From Sordaria brevicollis (taxonomy: Eukaryota > Ascomycota > Sordariomycetes > Sordariales > Sordariaceae): 64,000 nucleotides of DNA. The notes under the pieces were generated by a model. The model did no database searches. It saw nothing but the letters and a program-made list of their open reading frames with translations, and had not been told where the DNA came from. Below are positions 24,723-36,729 of the stretch, one piece after another. Position 1 is the stretch's first letter. Each line of letters begins with the position of its first letter. The position numbers and the translations under genes are program-made. The stretch is taken from positions 310,001 through 374,000 of the forward strand of contig JAUTDP010000005.1 of assembly GCA_033439795.1 (NCBI GenBank), in the 5' to 3' direction.

Positions 24723-26735
24723 ATGAGAACACCACCACCACTAACATCGTCAATTAGGTCGAGGCAGCAGAATAACAGGCCCGGTCGTCAGATTAGAGGG
24801 CCGTACGTTCTCACGATTCTTCTTCGAATTTTTTTTGTGGGCGCAGAAGTATCAGAGTGCTAACATGTTTGCTACAACAGTCAATCTGCCCTGACTGACT
24901 TCTTGGCTGTAGGTCACCCATCCTGAGATTATCCCGGTGTTGCTAAAATTCTGATTTTCTTTTTGTACTAGTCGCACAACATTTCTGCCAACCAAATTCG
25001 GCTTGATGCCGATGCTCGCCGAAGAGCAGCAGAACAAGAGAATGGTGTTACTGCCCCATCGAATGAGCCATCGGCTGAGCAGCAGGCCGCGGAAGATGAA
25101 GTAGGAGAGTCATCTACCCTCACAACCACCGTCACTGTCACGACCAGGACATCTCGACGAAAGACCGACCAGAAAGTCATCGACAAGATCAAAGCCAGCA
25201 AAACATATCAGAAACGAAAGCGAAACGCCGGCAACGATGACGAAGAGGATGATTTGCTAGATGCTATGCTTCGGGACCGTGCTTCTCTGCCGGGTCAGAT
25301 GGACAACTGCGCCAACTGTGGAAAGCGGTTCACTGTCACTGCATACTCACGCAATCATCCCGATGGAGGCTTGTTGTGCAGCCCTTGTGGAAAGGAGATG
25401 GACAAGGATGCGCCGCCGAAGAAGAAACCAGCCAAGCGTGTTGCTACCGGTCCGGTAGGCCGACGCCGGCAGGTTCAGAGCAAGATCTTGGACGGAACTT
25501 TCCAACTCGGAGCCAAGAGTTTAATGTCTCTGTGTATCGAGACTCTGGCTAAGAACATTGATTTGGCGGAGGATCTCGGTGATCTACCCCAGCCAGTCAT
25601 TGACAAGATTGCCCGAAAGCTCTCAAAGCAACGCCTGCTCAATCCTACAACACTTAGTCTGTTCTTGCAGCCAACGACTGATGAAGTGTGCATCTACGAC
25701 GGCGCCAAGCTCTCCGCCAACGACTACATCCGCATCTTCCAGACTGTACCAGGACTGAAGAAGTTGAAAGCACGGAACGCTATTCACTTCAAAGACGAGG
25801 TCATGGATTTTCTTGTCTCTCGCAAAACAGAGCTCGAGGATTTCTACCTGCACGGCTCCAATTTGATTGACGAAGAGAAGTGGCTCGAGTTTCTTGAGAA
25901 GAAAGGCAAATCTCTCAAATCACTCCGCGTTTACTGGACAGACAAGCACTTCGGCGACTCTGCCTTGGCTGCCCTCCCCTCATCATGTCCGTCCCTGGTC
26001 CGTCTCAAAGTATGCCACAACCAAAAGGTCACCGGCGAAGGAATAAAGCACTTGGCCGAACTCAAGCATCTTAAGCACCTCAGCATTGATCTCCGCAACC
26101 ACGTCCATTCGGATATTTATGTCCAGGTCCTCTCCTCCATCGGCCGCAATCTCGAGACGTTCTCTATTACGCGCGAGATTGACCTCGACAACACTGTGCT
26201 GGATGCCATCCACAACCACTGCCGATCGCTGCAGAAGCTGCGTATTACCGACAGCGAGGTAATGACAGACGAGGGCTTTGCCCGCCTCTTCACCAAGTGG
26301 GAGAACAAGTGCCTGCTGTTTGTCGACCTGCAAAAGTGTCGACAAGTGGATTCAGCACACCCGCGCGAGAACCCGGACAATATCGGCTTGTGCGACAAGG
26401 GCTTCAAGGCACTGATGGCGCATTCCGGCAGGAAGATCCAGCATCTGAACGTGCACGGCTGCAGACACATCTCGGCAGAGGCCTTTGAGGCGGTCTTTCC
26501 TGCTAATGGCAAGAAGATCTACCCCGAGTTGAAAAAACTGGAAATCAGCTTCTGTGAGGAAGTTTCGGATTTCATTGTTGGAAGCATCTTCAAGTGCTGT
26601 CCTAATCTCCATGAGCTGAACGTGTTTGGTTGCATGAAGGTGAAGAGTGTGAGAGTACCCAAAGGAAAGATCCTTGTGGGAGTGCCGAATGCGGTGGGAA
26701 TGGTCATCGAGGGCGTTGATGATGACGAGGAGTGA
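24723..26735 (+). CDS. rad7: DNA repair protein Rad7 (LRR protein), 3 exons
   Basis: Rad7 works with the Rad16 ATPase in global-genome nucleotide excision repair, and in yeast is also part of a cullin ubiquitin ligase. Exons are 24723-24802, 24881-24908 (28 nt) and 24972-26735, giving 623 aa (yeast Rad7 has 565). The joined N terminus reads RGPQSALTDFLASHNIS, the conserved Rad7 start, which fixes both introns (78 and 63 bp). A Cys4 zinc-binding motif follows (Cys149, 152, 172, 175: CANC...CSPC) after a basic linker. From about residue 300 to the end there are leucine-rich repeats of the cysteine-containing type (for example LKKLEISFCEEVSD and LHELNVFGCMKVKS). The upstream neighbour is a RIP-mutated block. 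Confidence 0.95.
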
Positions 26736-27944
26736 GTGGCAGGAAGCGTCTTGCAGGTATTGTACTACGCTGTCTCCCCAGAAGTTTCCCTCCTCGCTTG
26801 ATATCTACTCGGCCTGATATCATTTGCTCAATACTCACACCAATGTGTTTATGTACGCACATCTGAAGGAGCGAACACAGAGACTCATGTCATTTAACTT
26901 GCTTTATATGGTAAGATGGGGGGAATAGGAATTGCTATGACAAGCCAGAAGGAGTTGTTCAAATAATGTGAACCAAAGACCAAAGCTAAAGCAACTAGTA
27001 ACCAGCTTAATAAATCAAATAAATAATACGAAAGCAATACACATTTTCGCAAGAGGTTTGTTAGTGACGAGAGTCTCAAGCATTCTATGGTCTGCACGGG
27101 TACATCGATCCCTCTGCTGTACCACCCATCTGTCAGTCACAAGCACATGTTGTGCACCTACACTGCGATCTTAATGATCCAAGCCTTCCATTTTCCGAAT
27201 CCAGATGAACACAATGGTTAAACAAGAACCCAAAGAGGTGTTGCTCGGACACAACATGGTGGAGTTCTTCCCCAGATTCCACTCGTTCCGCAGCGGGTCC
27301 GCATGACGGGAACGCAGAAAGTCCCCACCCTACCGTTGGGACCGGGCAAATGCGGAGAACCCCTGTCATAATCCGTCTCATAGGGCAAGACCCCAACTCC
27401 AAAGACGAAATTGGAGAAGAGGGGGGGGGGCACGAGATCTTGAACCCCTGTCTCTCACTTGTTTCCCCCTCACCCCCTCCTCGTCCGACAAGATCGTCGT
27501 CAGGTCAACTCGTTTTATTGGTGACGATGAAGGTCAGGTCGGAGGAGGGACGGCTTGGCTTCCCGGTCGAGGCAGCCCTTCTTACAAGCAACGGCCGATC
27601 CGCTCACCTTAAACATGACCCGCTTCCCTCTTTCCGAAAGTCCAGGACGGGACTCTTTTTTCCCCCTTCTTTTCTCAATCAGCTCCCTGCCTCAGTCTTG
27701 TTCAACACCAACACGGGGTTGGACATCAGCAAAGTCGGGTATCCTTCGTGTATAGTCCTTACAGAGCATCTTTAATCCTATTTGATCTCTTCGTCCTCTC
27801 TTTGCTTCTCTTTGACTGGCCCAAATTGTGACATTTCACAGACCACGCCTCCTTGTTCGACGGAACAGTCGCTGCGGCTATCGCTCGGAAACTCCCTTCA
27901 TATGGCAACGAGGCTTGAAGACTGAGAGCCATTCCTCTCCCAAA
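26736..27944 (+). promoter_or_regulatory. rad7 3' region and gtaA promoter/leader
   Basis: Intergenic, 1.2 kb. The first 300 bp are AT-rich and probably include the rad7 3' UTR. A run of ten Gs lies near 27,420-27,430, followed by C/T-rich sequence to about 27,700 as often seen upstream of fungal transcription starts. Open frames here are short and frame-overlapping, and none looks like a gene. Confidence 0.4.
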
Positions 27945-30629
27945 ATGAGGCTCGATATCCTAGCGCTGGCCGCCGTAGCCAGCGCTTCAACGCTTACGCC
28001 CAACGTCCTGCCGTTGTTTGTTCGCAACCCGTATTTGAGTAGTTGGTTGGGAAACGCTCGGAAAGCACCATGGGAGGATTGGACCATGTTCTGGACCGGG
28101 TCTCACGTAAGTATTTACACGCTTCGAGACAAGAATGCACGGTAGCTGATACCATCATACTTGAATAGCTGGGCTTCTCTGTCATGGCAGCAGTTCCAGG
28201 TTCCGGCAACGTTTACCCGCTCATCGGACGACCTCATGATTCACTTCACCACGGCCACAAGCTCTACAACATCACCTATCCCGAGTACCTAGGACCTACT
28301 TTCGACGCTTCAACTACGAACCTGACTTACCTTCTCTACGGATCTTCCCCGGACGAGCCGATCAAAATCACCCTTTCGTTCCTCTCTCCCATCACCCCGT
28401 CATCCACCCTCAGACAGTCGATACCTGCAGCGTATCTGACTGTTATTGCCGAGGGCTGCTTCGATGTGACAATCTACACCGACGCCAATGGCGAGTGGGT
28501 TAGCGGGAACAGGGCGAACGAGATTAAATGGGATCTGTACGAGCCCAAGACACCGGAAGGAAGCTCTGAAGAGGCGACGCCCATCAAAACTTGGAAATGG
28601 TCCCGGTCAACAGAACAACACTTGACCGAATGGAACGACCATGCCGAATGGGGAACCATGCATTTCACCGGTCCAGCCAATGTCCAGCATGAAGCGGGCA
28701 CATCTGGACTCCTCCGTCAACATTTTGCTGAGAAGGGTTATCTGAGGAACCAGATCGACCGGGACTTCCGTCGCATCATGCAAGAAGAGCCCGTGTTCGC
28801 CTTCGCGAAAACATTTAAGCTAGCCGGCGATTCCACGAAGAAAGGATGCTCAAAGACGGAAGACAGGGTCGTTTTCACGTTTGCGCTCATCCAGGACCCA
28901 GTTGTTCAGTTCGCTTCCGCTAGGGGCCTGACGCTCATGAAACCGTTCTGGGCTTCCCACTTTGCCTCGCCCGACGAGCTAGTCCATTACCACTATCACG
29001 ACTTCAAGACTGCGTCTTGGCTGGCCAGGAATTACTCCAACTCGTTAGCTCGTGATGCCTTTGAGTCTGGTTCCGAGAGCTACCAAGACATTGCTGCGCT
29101 TTCTGCCCGCCAGGTGCTTGGTGCCACTCAGTTTTCGGGAACCCCTGATGATCCCATCATTTTCCTCAAGGAAATCTCCTCAAACGGCAACTTCCAGACC
29201 GTGGACGTCATCTTCCCTGCTTTCCCATTCTTCCTGTACACCAACCCCAAATGGCTCGGCTACCTCCTTGAACCGCTTCTTGAGCACCAGCTAAGCGGTC
29301 AATATCCAAACGACTATAGCATGCACGATCTTGGCGCGCACTTCCCCAATGCCACCGGTCACAGTGACGGCAACGACGAGTACATGCCAGTTGAAGAATG
29401 CGGTAACATGCTCATTATGGGCCTAGCCCTCGCCAACGCCTTCCGGTACGATACCGAACCCGCTTTTGCACAGGTCTCTGCCGGCCCTAACGTCGTTACG
29501 AACGCCATTCCCGCATCCCAAAACTGGCCACGTTCTATAGACAAATTCGGCTTCGACTTCCCCGGCCACCGCGACCGCAAAACTGGTTTCCAAACCACCG
29601 GCTCCAAAGCCGCCGAGAAGTGGCTCACCAGATCTTACTCCCTCTGGAAACAATGGACAGGCTACCTCGTGCGCGAATCGTTGATCCCGCACAACCAGCT
29701 CTGCACCGATGACTTTGCCGGCTGGCTCGCCAACCAAACCAACCTTGCCCTAAAGGGAATTATCGGCATCAAGGCCATGAGTGAGATTGCGGATATCGTC
29801 GGTCGCGAAGAAGAAGCCAAGTACTATCGCAAGACGGCGGCAAAGTATATCGACAAGTGGCAAGAATATGGCATCTCGAGAGACCAGACGCATGCCAAAC
29901 TGGCATATACGTGGTATGGATCGTGGACGACGATATATAACCTTTATGCGGACTCGTTGTTGTGTTTTCATGTTTCCGGTTCTTCCTCGTCTTCTTCCTC
30001 TTCTTGGCTCGAGGACAAAGAACGAAGAAAGCGGGGCTTCGGTCGCTGGTTCGGTACCACTGGCGAGCAGAAACCTATTGGCGGCGGCGATGATGGTAAT
30101 GATGATGATGACACCTCAGAAAAGCCGTTCATTCCAGATAAAGTCTACCAGATGCAAAGCGACTGGTACTCTGCCGTTTTGCAAAAGTATGGGCTACCGC
30201 TCGACTCGAGGCATCTGTACACCAAGAGCGATTGGGAGTTTTTCGCGGCGGCTGTGACGGGCAAGAAGACGAGGATGGAGATGTTGGAGGCCATTTCGGC
30301 GTGGGTTAATGAGACTGTTACTGGTATGTTGACCCCTTTTCACATCCATCTCGTCCTTGGTGGTGACTGACCATGCAACAGACCGTCCCCTAACCGACCT
30401 CTACGACACCGAAGGTAATGGTGGTTACCCGGGAATTTACTTCATGGCTAGACCGGTTGTTGGCGGCCATTTTGCTTTCCTGGCGCTGGAGAGGGCTTGT
30501 GGTGGAAAAGCGGTGGAGGCGCTGAGGTTTATGGATGAAGAACCGGTCGCCAAGATCGATGTCGATGAGGCATTGAAGGCTGACATGCTGGAGGCTAAGA
30601 AGATGAAGGGGTGGGTTGGTGATCTTTGA
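27945..30629 (+). CDS. gtaA: Secreted glutaminase of the GtaA family, 3 exons
   Basis: GtaA-type enzymes are secreted or wall-bound fungal glutaminases releasing ammonia from L-glutamine. Exons 27945-28106, 28169-30323 and 30382-30629 give 854 aa. Introns are 62 and 58 bp with GTAAGT and GTATGT donors. The start is followed by a signal peptide (MRLDILALAAVASAS). The order of domains matches the family (DUF4964, DUF5127, DUF4965, DUF1793): conserved blocks include LVHYHYHDFKTASWLARNYS, DYSMHDLGAHFPNATGH near residue 434, LCTDDFAGWLANQTNLALKG near 565 and YTKSDWE. A roughly 45-residue Ser-run plus acidic insert (SSSSSSSSW about 660, GGGDDGNDDDD about 695) interrupts the C-terminal domain and makes the protein longer than the roughly 690-aa Aspergillus enzyme. 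Family assignment is firm; substrate is by homology. Confidence 0.93.
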
Positions 30630-32094
30630 GTCGGGCTCTGGGTCTGTTTGATCGTCGGATGGTGGAACTCTTGGATAGTGTACCCTGTTGACCTGTTGAA
30701 ACGCGACCAAGTGAATTAATCCTCTCGGTACCTTAAGTTGGTGTTTGGAGCTATGTACTGGTTAGTGATGCTGTGATAGCCCAAGTCCCTCAAATTCGGA
30801 TGCCCTTGTGAAACACGATTGACTGCCGAAAAGTAGAGGTATCCTCCAATTGTTGATCTGGTCGTCGTGGTATTTCAAGGTGGGGATGACAGTAGGTAGT
30901 TGTAAGAGCAGGGAGCTATATCGAGCCCCAGGGATGCGGCGCATTGGGCACATGACATCCATGAAGAAGGCTGAGGTTGTTGACCTCGGAATAGCTTCAT
31001 GAACCTCAAAACATGGCACTGTGGCTTGCTAGGCGGCGTCACCTCACATCAGCTTTGTCAGGTGAAGTTCCCGTCCTGCCCGGTGAGGTCGGCGAGCTCG
31101 GCAAGACGACGTCCATGGTCTAGAGCTGAGTTGTGGGTGAGCTGAAGCCAAAGACAAGTTCTGGCCAACTGGCGCAGGGCCTTGGCAGCCGGTGGATCCG
31201 TCTATTTCGGTGGGGACCAGCTGCCGACCGAATGATACGCAGCATTGGCGTCTTGGCAATCACACGCAAGTGGGTCCTCTTGGCCAATAAGAATAAAGAC
31301 GAGCGGCACCCACCGTTCTGAAACTGGTGAGCAATGACGTCGATGGGCGAACGACCCAAAAAAGCGATTGCCTGTCTCGGAGGGGGCGCATGACGATGAT
31401 GGTTTTGCAGTGCCGGAAAGGAAGGAATTGTTCGCTCCTTTGTGGGTGAGCCACCAGCCTTGTAAAAAGGCCACGATTGGCATCATAGCTGTGCATACGT
31501 AGGAGTAGACAACATCATCATCATCATCACTGTGGAAAAAAAGAGCGAGAGACAAGAAATAGAAGTACCTATTAGTGCTACCCTTGTGTCCCTCTTTTTT
31601 TCTGTTTCGGTTTCCTCCTTTCCACTCGTTTCACCTTTTCCTCCCTTTTCTGTCATCCCATCTTCAAACTAACCAACGGGAACCAAAAAATAATATTCTA
31701 CGCCGCCCAGTTTCCAACACCCACACTGGCGTAAATCTTGATTTGTTTCTCATAAACAAAAAGGCCTAGACAACCTGATCGACATTTCTTGTTGTTAACA
31801 ACGTTTACTGTACTGAAGACCTACAGCTTGAGGTTACTCTTAACACGCAACACATCATCTCACAAAACCAATCGTCAAAGTAGAAAACAGAAACCAAACA
31901 TAACACCTTCAAACAACAAGGACCTATAGGATTCTGGGAAAGACTTCACAGCCTCAATCCGCTGTGGACCATCATCGTCGGGTCCGACTGGTTGCTCCAC
32001 ACTTCCCGACATCCGACGGCCGGGCCGGTCAGATCTTTTGACTCTTCAGTTTCGTTTGAGCCTTGGTCTTGGTTCTAATAGCCATACATCAACC
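30630..32094 (+). promoter_or_regulatory. Intergenic region and 5' leader of eis1
   Basis: About 1.46 kb without a gene. It holds a short (CAT)n run near 31,512-31,530 and a strongly pyrimidine-rich tract (about 31,575-31,670) on the plus strand, then an A/C-rich stretch up to the start codon. A C/T-rich block before an A/C-rich leader is typical of a strong fungal promoter and 5' UTR; the transcription start is not determined. Confidence 0.45.
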
Positions 32095-35000
32095 ATGGCT
32101 TCCACTACTGCGGTTACGCAAACAGCGCTCGTCCCCCCAAGTAAGTGTCCGCGCGTTCATCAGGTGGTGCATGTCAGTTGAGCATACACACTCGGGATAC
32201 CCTGTCTTAACATCCATCTTACAATCTGAAATACTCCAAAAGAATCACCAGTGATACTTACTGACCTCCTTAAAAGACAACACTGGAAGGTTACGATACG
32301 CAGACGCCAAAGATCTACCCAGCTACCCGTCTTCCGGTCTCCCAAACAAAGACGCAGCCAGTGCCGCCGCAACCTTGGGATGGAATAACAGGAAATCTGT
32401 CGAATACCCAAAACCCGAGATATCAACGGCTCCTGCTTCTTCAGCCGCGACTCTGGGATGGAACAACACTAGGACAGTTGAACATCCAAAGGCAGAGCTA
32501 TCAAAGAAACACGCTTCTCACGCTAATACCGCTGCGCTGCTGGCTAACGGCCAAAAGATGGCGTCACCAACAGCGAGTAGTACTGGGTTGAATGTTTCGC
32601 AACCCAAGAGCAATGGAAACAACTCACAGGCGGCTATTTCGGCTTTACGAGCAGCTCAGAGACAGCAAAAACAGCTTTTCCAACAGAAGCAGCAGCAACA
32701 GCAACAATCTCAAACACCGAAGCCAGCCGTGGATACCTCAACCTGGGGCAACTCGGCTGCTAACTTGGCTTTCAAAGGACAAAAGTCGCCTAAATCATCT
32801 AACCTGACTCTCCCAGAGACACAGGATACCGTTGTGACTCGACAGGCATCACTGCGCGCAGCAAGGGATGCCGTGGCCGGACGACGGCCGCGATCGAGAT
32901 CGCAACCTCAGCCAGTAGCAACTGTGGTAGACAACACCGCATACCCCGACAAAGAAAATGCCACCGCCAATGCCCTCAGCGCTGCGACCAAGTCAATGCG
33001 CTCCCCAAGTATCCGTTCGACCGACTCAGCCGGCGCCGTTCCTTACACGACCATGAGCAGACAGATGTTCACATCCCGACCCCCCGTCAAGCCCGAAGTC
33101 GACGAGAAGAACCGACAAGACGTCCTCCACGCGTCCGCTTTGGCCATGGCCAAGCGCATGTACACCCAGCAACAAAAGATGATTGACCAGCAGTCCAAGG
33201 AAATGCTCCAGAGAAGATCCTCCTTTGAGCGCCACGGAACCGGCGACCCGACAGCCACCAACGACGATGTGGAACGGCCTCCCGGGATTGGGTACAACAG
33301 TCTCCAAGACGCCGCCTACCGCCTTGCGCAGGAACGTCTTGCCAAGCTGCACGACGAACATCAAAAGAACCGGGAAATGCAGGAGTACTACAACACAGGC
33401 GCCATTTCCACCGCTGCCGCTGCTGGCCAGGGAACCAACAACGGCGGCGGCGCATTCGGCAGCATCCGCAACAAGCTCACCCGGCGCCGATCCTCTAGTG
33501 ATGGTGACATTGTGGGACTAGGACTAGCCAACGACCGCCAACGCTCCCAGCACATTCGCAAGCAAATGTCTCTTTTCAACACCAAGATCGCCGAAGTAGA
33601 CGAGCAGAAGCGGGAGCGCGATCGCCAGGCGCTTCTACAAGCCGCTCAACGCAACGTCAAGGCGCGGTTACAGGGGATGGACGAGAAGCTGCAGGCAGAG
33701 AAGGGGGCGGTGATTCCCCATACAAGCAAGAGCGATTGGGATGTGAAGGCGCAGGCGGCGGCGCAGGCGAGGTTCGATGCTAGCAACAGCCGCAGGCCGC
33801 TCGATGCGGACCAGGTGGATATTGGCGGAGGGAAGATGCTGGATAGGGCGACGGTGGAGGGAATTGCGGCGAAGAGGGTGCAGCCGCTTTTGGACGAGAT
33901 TAATGATAACGCGGAGCGAGAGAGGGAGAGGAGGGCGGCGATCAAGGCGGAGGAAGACAGGAAGAGGGAGGAGGTGGAGAAGCAGAAGATGAGGGAGAGG
34001 GAGGTAGCTATGTTGCATAAGCAGTTGAAAGGTACGTTCACCACGGAAAAATAACAGAGCTGAAGAAGCTAATGATTGACAGATCAGCAAAAAGACAAGG
34101 AAAAGGCCTTAGCGGCCGAAGTCAAGAGGGAAGAAAAGCTGCGGAAGGAAGAGGAAAAGGCGGCCAAGGCTGAGCAGAAGCGGCTGGCTAAGGAGGCCAA
34201 GGAAGAGAAGCAAGCTGGAAAGGGGAAGGAGATTGCCACTTCCCCTGACCTGGATCAAAGTTCGCCGGACGAGAAGCCAGCGGCCTTTGCGTCATCAACT
34301 CGTTCGAGAGCAGAGAGCTCTGGACTAAGCAGGTTGTCTATGCCGTTCCAAAGACGTGTATCGCCTCCTCAGAGGGCCTCGACAACTCCAGATGGCGGAG
34401 CGAGTCCCATCCTGGAAGCGGAATCAGCAACAGCTTCGCCAAAAAGCAAGGTGAAGGCCTGGCTGAAGAACCGCTTCTCCTCCCGCCCCAGAGCAGCATC
34501 CGGCGCATCTGTCGCTTCATCGAAGGTCGATACCACGGCAGATGGTACTGCCGACAATGCCAACCAGGATATGAACAGGGGCTTCATCGGTGGTGTAGCA
34601 CTAACTCGCAAGCTGGAGGAGAACAACAACAGTGTTCCGTCCGTCGTTGGAGACGACCATAGTGTACCGGGAAGTATCCGCGAAGTTGCCCTCGCCGGCC
34701 TCTCGGCGCCCACCCCCGTTCAGTCAGCAACTGGAATGACTCCAGCCATCAACTTGCCGCAAGACGAACCTGGTGAGAGCAGCGGTTTTAACAACACTGT
34801 CCCTGAGAACAACTCAACGAACGCCCTGGGCACCGCCGCCATGAAACCTTCCTCCCGCCCCATCAGCGCCATCGGCGGCTTCGACGCCGTGCCTCTAGCT
34901 GCCATCACCACCACCTACACCACCACCAACACCACCACCGAGCCCACAGTTCGCGACCGTCCTCCGTCCCCATCTGCCCAAACACAAAACCCACAACTCG

Positions 35001-35440
35001 TCCTCCCCTACGTCACCCCTACCATCCCAGGAGAAACCAACTCGGTCAGCAGCCTAAGCAGCTCCGACCTTAGCGATTCCATCTACAGCAGCGTCTCCCA
35101 GGACCACGAAAATGACGAGTTTTTGGAGGCGAGAAGCACTTTCTCCAGCCACGGTCCCGTTACGCCTCCCTCTGCCAACTTTCCGGTCATGAACGTTGCC
35201 ATCACACAACCTACCCCCGGCGTTAACACTGAGGAGAAGGGTCAGCAACAACGTACACAGTTCTTGATGGCTGCTGATCCTAGAGCTAGTACTGGTTCCG
35301 GCTTCGGTTCAGGGGAGGGCAGGCCGGTTAGTTCAGGCGGTTTGAGCGTCGGAAGTCAGGCGATGAGTATCAGTGGGTGTGGGAGGATTAGTCCGTTTAG
35401 GGAGAGTAGGTTTTCGGAGAATTTTGATAAGGAGGATTAG
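32095..35440 (+). CDS. eis1: Eisosome protein 1 (Eis1) homologue, 3 exons
   Basis: Eis1 is a cortical protein of eisosomes, the membrane furrows under the plasma membrane. Exons 32095-32140, 32277-34031 and 34083-35440 give 1,052 aa (yeast Eis1 has 843). The signature sits right after the first splice: TGRLRYADAKDLPSYPSSG (residues 18-36), followed by AAATLGWNNRKSVEYPKPE, which repeats about 24 residues later as AATLGWNNTRTVEHPKAE. The rest is low-complexity: Gln-rich (about 105-125), many SP/TP and RSxS sites likely phosphorylated, and a long charged coiled coil (about residues 437-645) that the 51-bp second intron splits. A basic KVKAWLKNRFSSRPR block near 723 resembles a conserved fungal Eis1 motif. 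The C-terminal third is Ser/Thr-rich and disordered. Confidence 0.88.
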
Positions 35441-36170
35441 GGATTGAGACTTGTGTTTTGGTATACCGGTTTGGTTTGGTTTGGTTTGTCTTTCTGGGGT
35501 TTTGGGTTTTATTTGTTGTCTTCTGATGATGGAAAATTAGTTTTGATACCCTATGATGGTGCCCTTTTAGGGGTGCTTTTGGATGGATTGGATGGATGGG
35601 TTACGAATGAACGATGTACGCTTTCCTTGCCTTGTTTTGTACTATATCCTGAGACCGTCTTGGAAATTCCTAGCTTCTGTACAAGTATGGTAGTGATTTA
35701 TGACCCTAATGATTCATTTCCTATCTTTCTTGTCTCCTAGCAGTAGCTGTAGTACTCATGAATGTGTAATGTTACTTCAACAACTCGGGCCTTCAACCGA
35801 ATTCTAACGTTGGATGTTCGATTGGTTTTAGCTTGTTTCTAATACGAGCTGATAACATCTTGTTCCGAGCGAAGACACTGGCATCACAAAGTGACGCTGT
35901 GTTCTGTTTGCTCGTGATCCTTCCACACTGTCCCCATCTTGTATGGCAGCTTACATGTCAGCACTCCGCTTCGACCATCGTGAAGTTGCTTGCGTAACTT
36001 CCTACCGTGGTCTTCCCATCTCAGATCCCCGCCTACTGTCTCGCTCCTTCCTTCACAACATGATCATCGCATGTTCAACTCCACCTTACGATCTCCCGCG
36101 CCTCCCCAACCACACACAACAAGTACTCTATAAGCAAACCCTTTGAGCTCGTTTTTCAACAAGAAAAATA
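35441..36170 (+). other. eis1 3' region, no further gene
   Basis: A GT-rich stretch directly after the stop (35,441-35,530, repeated GGTTTGG) is probably 3' UTR. The remainder up to the first tRNA gene has only short, unconvincing frames. Confidence 0.4.
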
Positions 36171-36252
36171 ACCTTACTGGTGTATCGGTTAACATGGCGG
36201 ATTCTCATTTCCAAAACTTCCGCAGCGCAGGGTTCAACTCCCTGGTAGGGTA
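36171..36252 (+). tRNA. tRNA-Glu (anticodon CTC), copy 1, 10-nt intron
   Basis: The acceptor stem ACCTTAC pairs with GTAGGGT, followed by discriminator A. The D arm GTGTATCGGTTAACAT is the eukaryotic tRNA-Glu pattern. The anticodon stem GCGGA/TCCGC encloses the loop TTCTCA..T, giving CTC at positions 34-36. A 10-nt intron (TTTCCAAAAC) sits after position 37, the standard nuclear tRNA intron site. The T arm GGTTCAACTCC is a consensus B box. The mature length is 72 nt. A TTTTTT Pol III terminator follows within 5 nt. Confidence 0.92.
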
Positions 36253-36640
36253 ATTTTTTGTAATTTTTGCTCCCTTTCCCTTCTCTTGGACCTCTGCACT
36301 TCATGAGAATCTGAAGGTCAGGAAAATACATCAAGGACCTTATAGATCTTCTACTCCCTTGAGGTAAAGCAAAGCCTTTTATCTTGCCTGAACATCTTGA
36401 TGACAGCTTCAGCAGAGTGGAAGCAAACATAAATATCCTTTGCTCGAATTTTTATCGTTAAAAGGTTGAGTATTCCGGTGGGAAGCATCTCAGTGCGTAT
36501 TTCTTCAGTCTATCACCCACTATGAAACTTATACATACCAACTACCCGACCGACGTTGGGAAACTGTCATGCGAATAGTTGCACCCATTGGGAATCAGCT
36601 TGTTGCAATCACGGTTAAAGAAGAAAGAGGCAAAAAATGT

Positions 36641-36729
36641 CACCCTACCAGGGAGTCGAACCCTGCGCTGCGGAAACTTCATCGTTTAGATTTGAGAATC
36701 CGCCATGTTAGCTGATACACCAGTAAGGT
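36641..36729 (-). tRNA. tRNA-Glu (anticodon CTC), copy 2, 17-nt intron
   Basis: Minus strand: acceptor ACCTTAC (36729-36723) pairs with GTAGGGT (36648-36642), and the anticodon loop TTCTCA gives CTC. The intron after position 37 is 17 nt, different in length and sequence from copies 1 and 3. Small differences from copy 1 are CAGC for CGGT in the D loop, GTTCGACTCC in the T loop and discriminator G instead of A. TTTTTT lies just downstream. The mature length is again 72 nt. Confidence 0.9.

Noticed and set aside
24325..24757. Several open frames upstream of rad7
   Set aside because: They overlap in different frames, are C/T-rich and low complexity, and lie where the 5' leader is expected.
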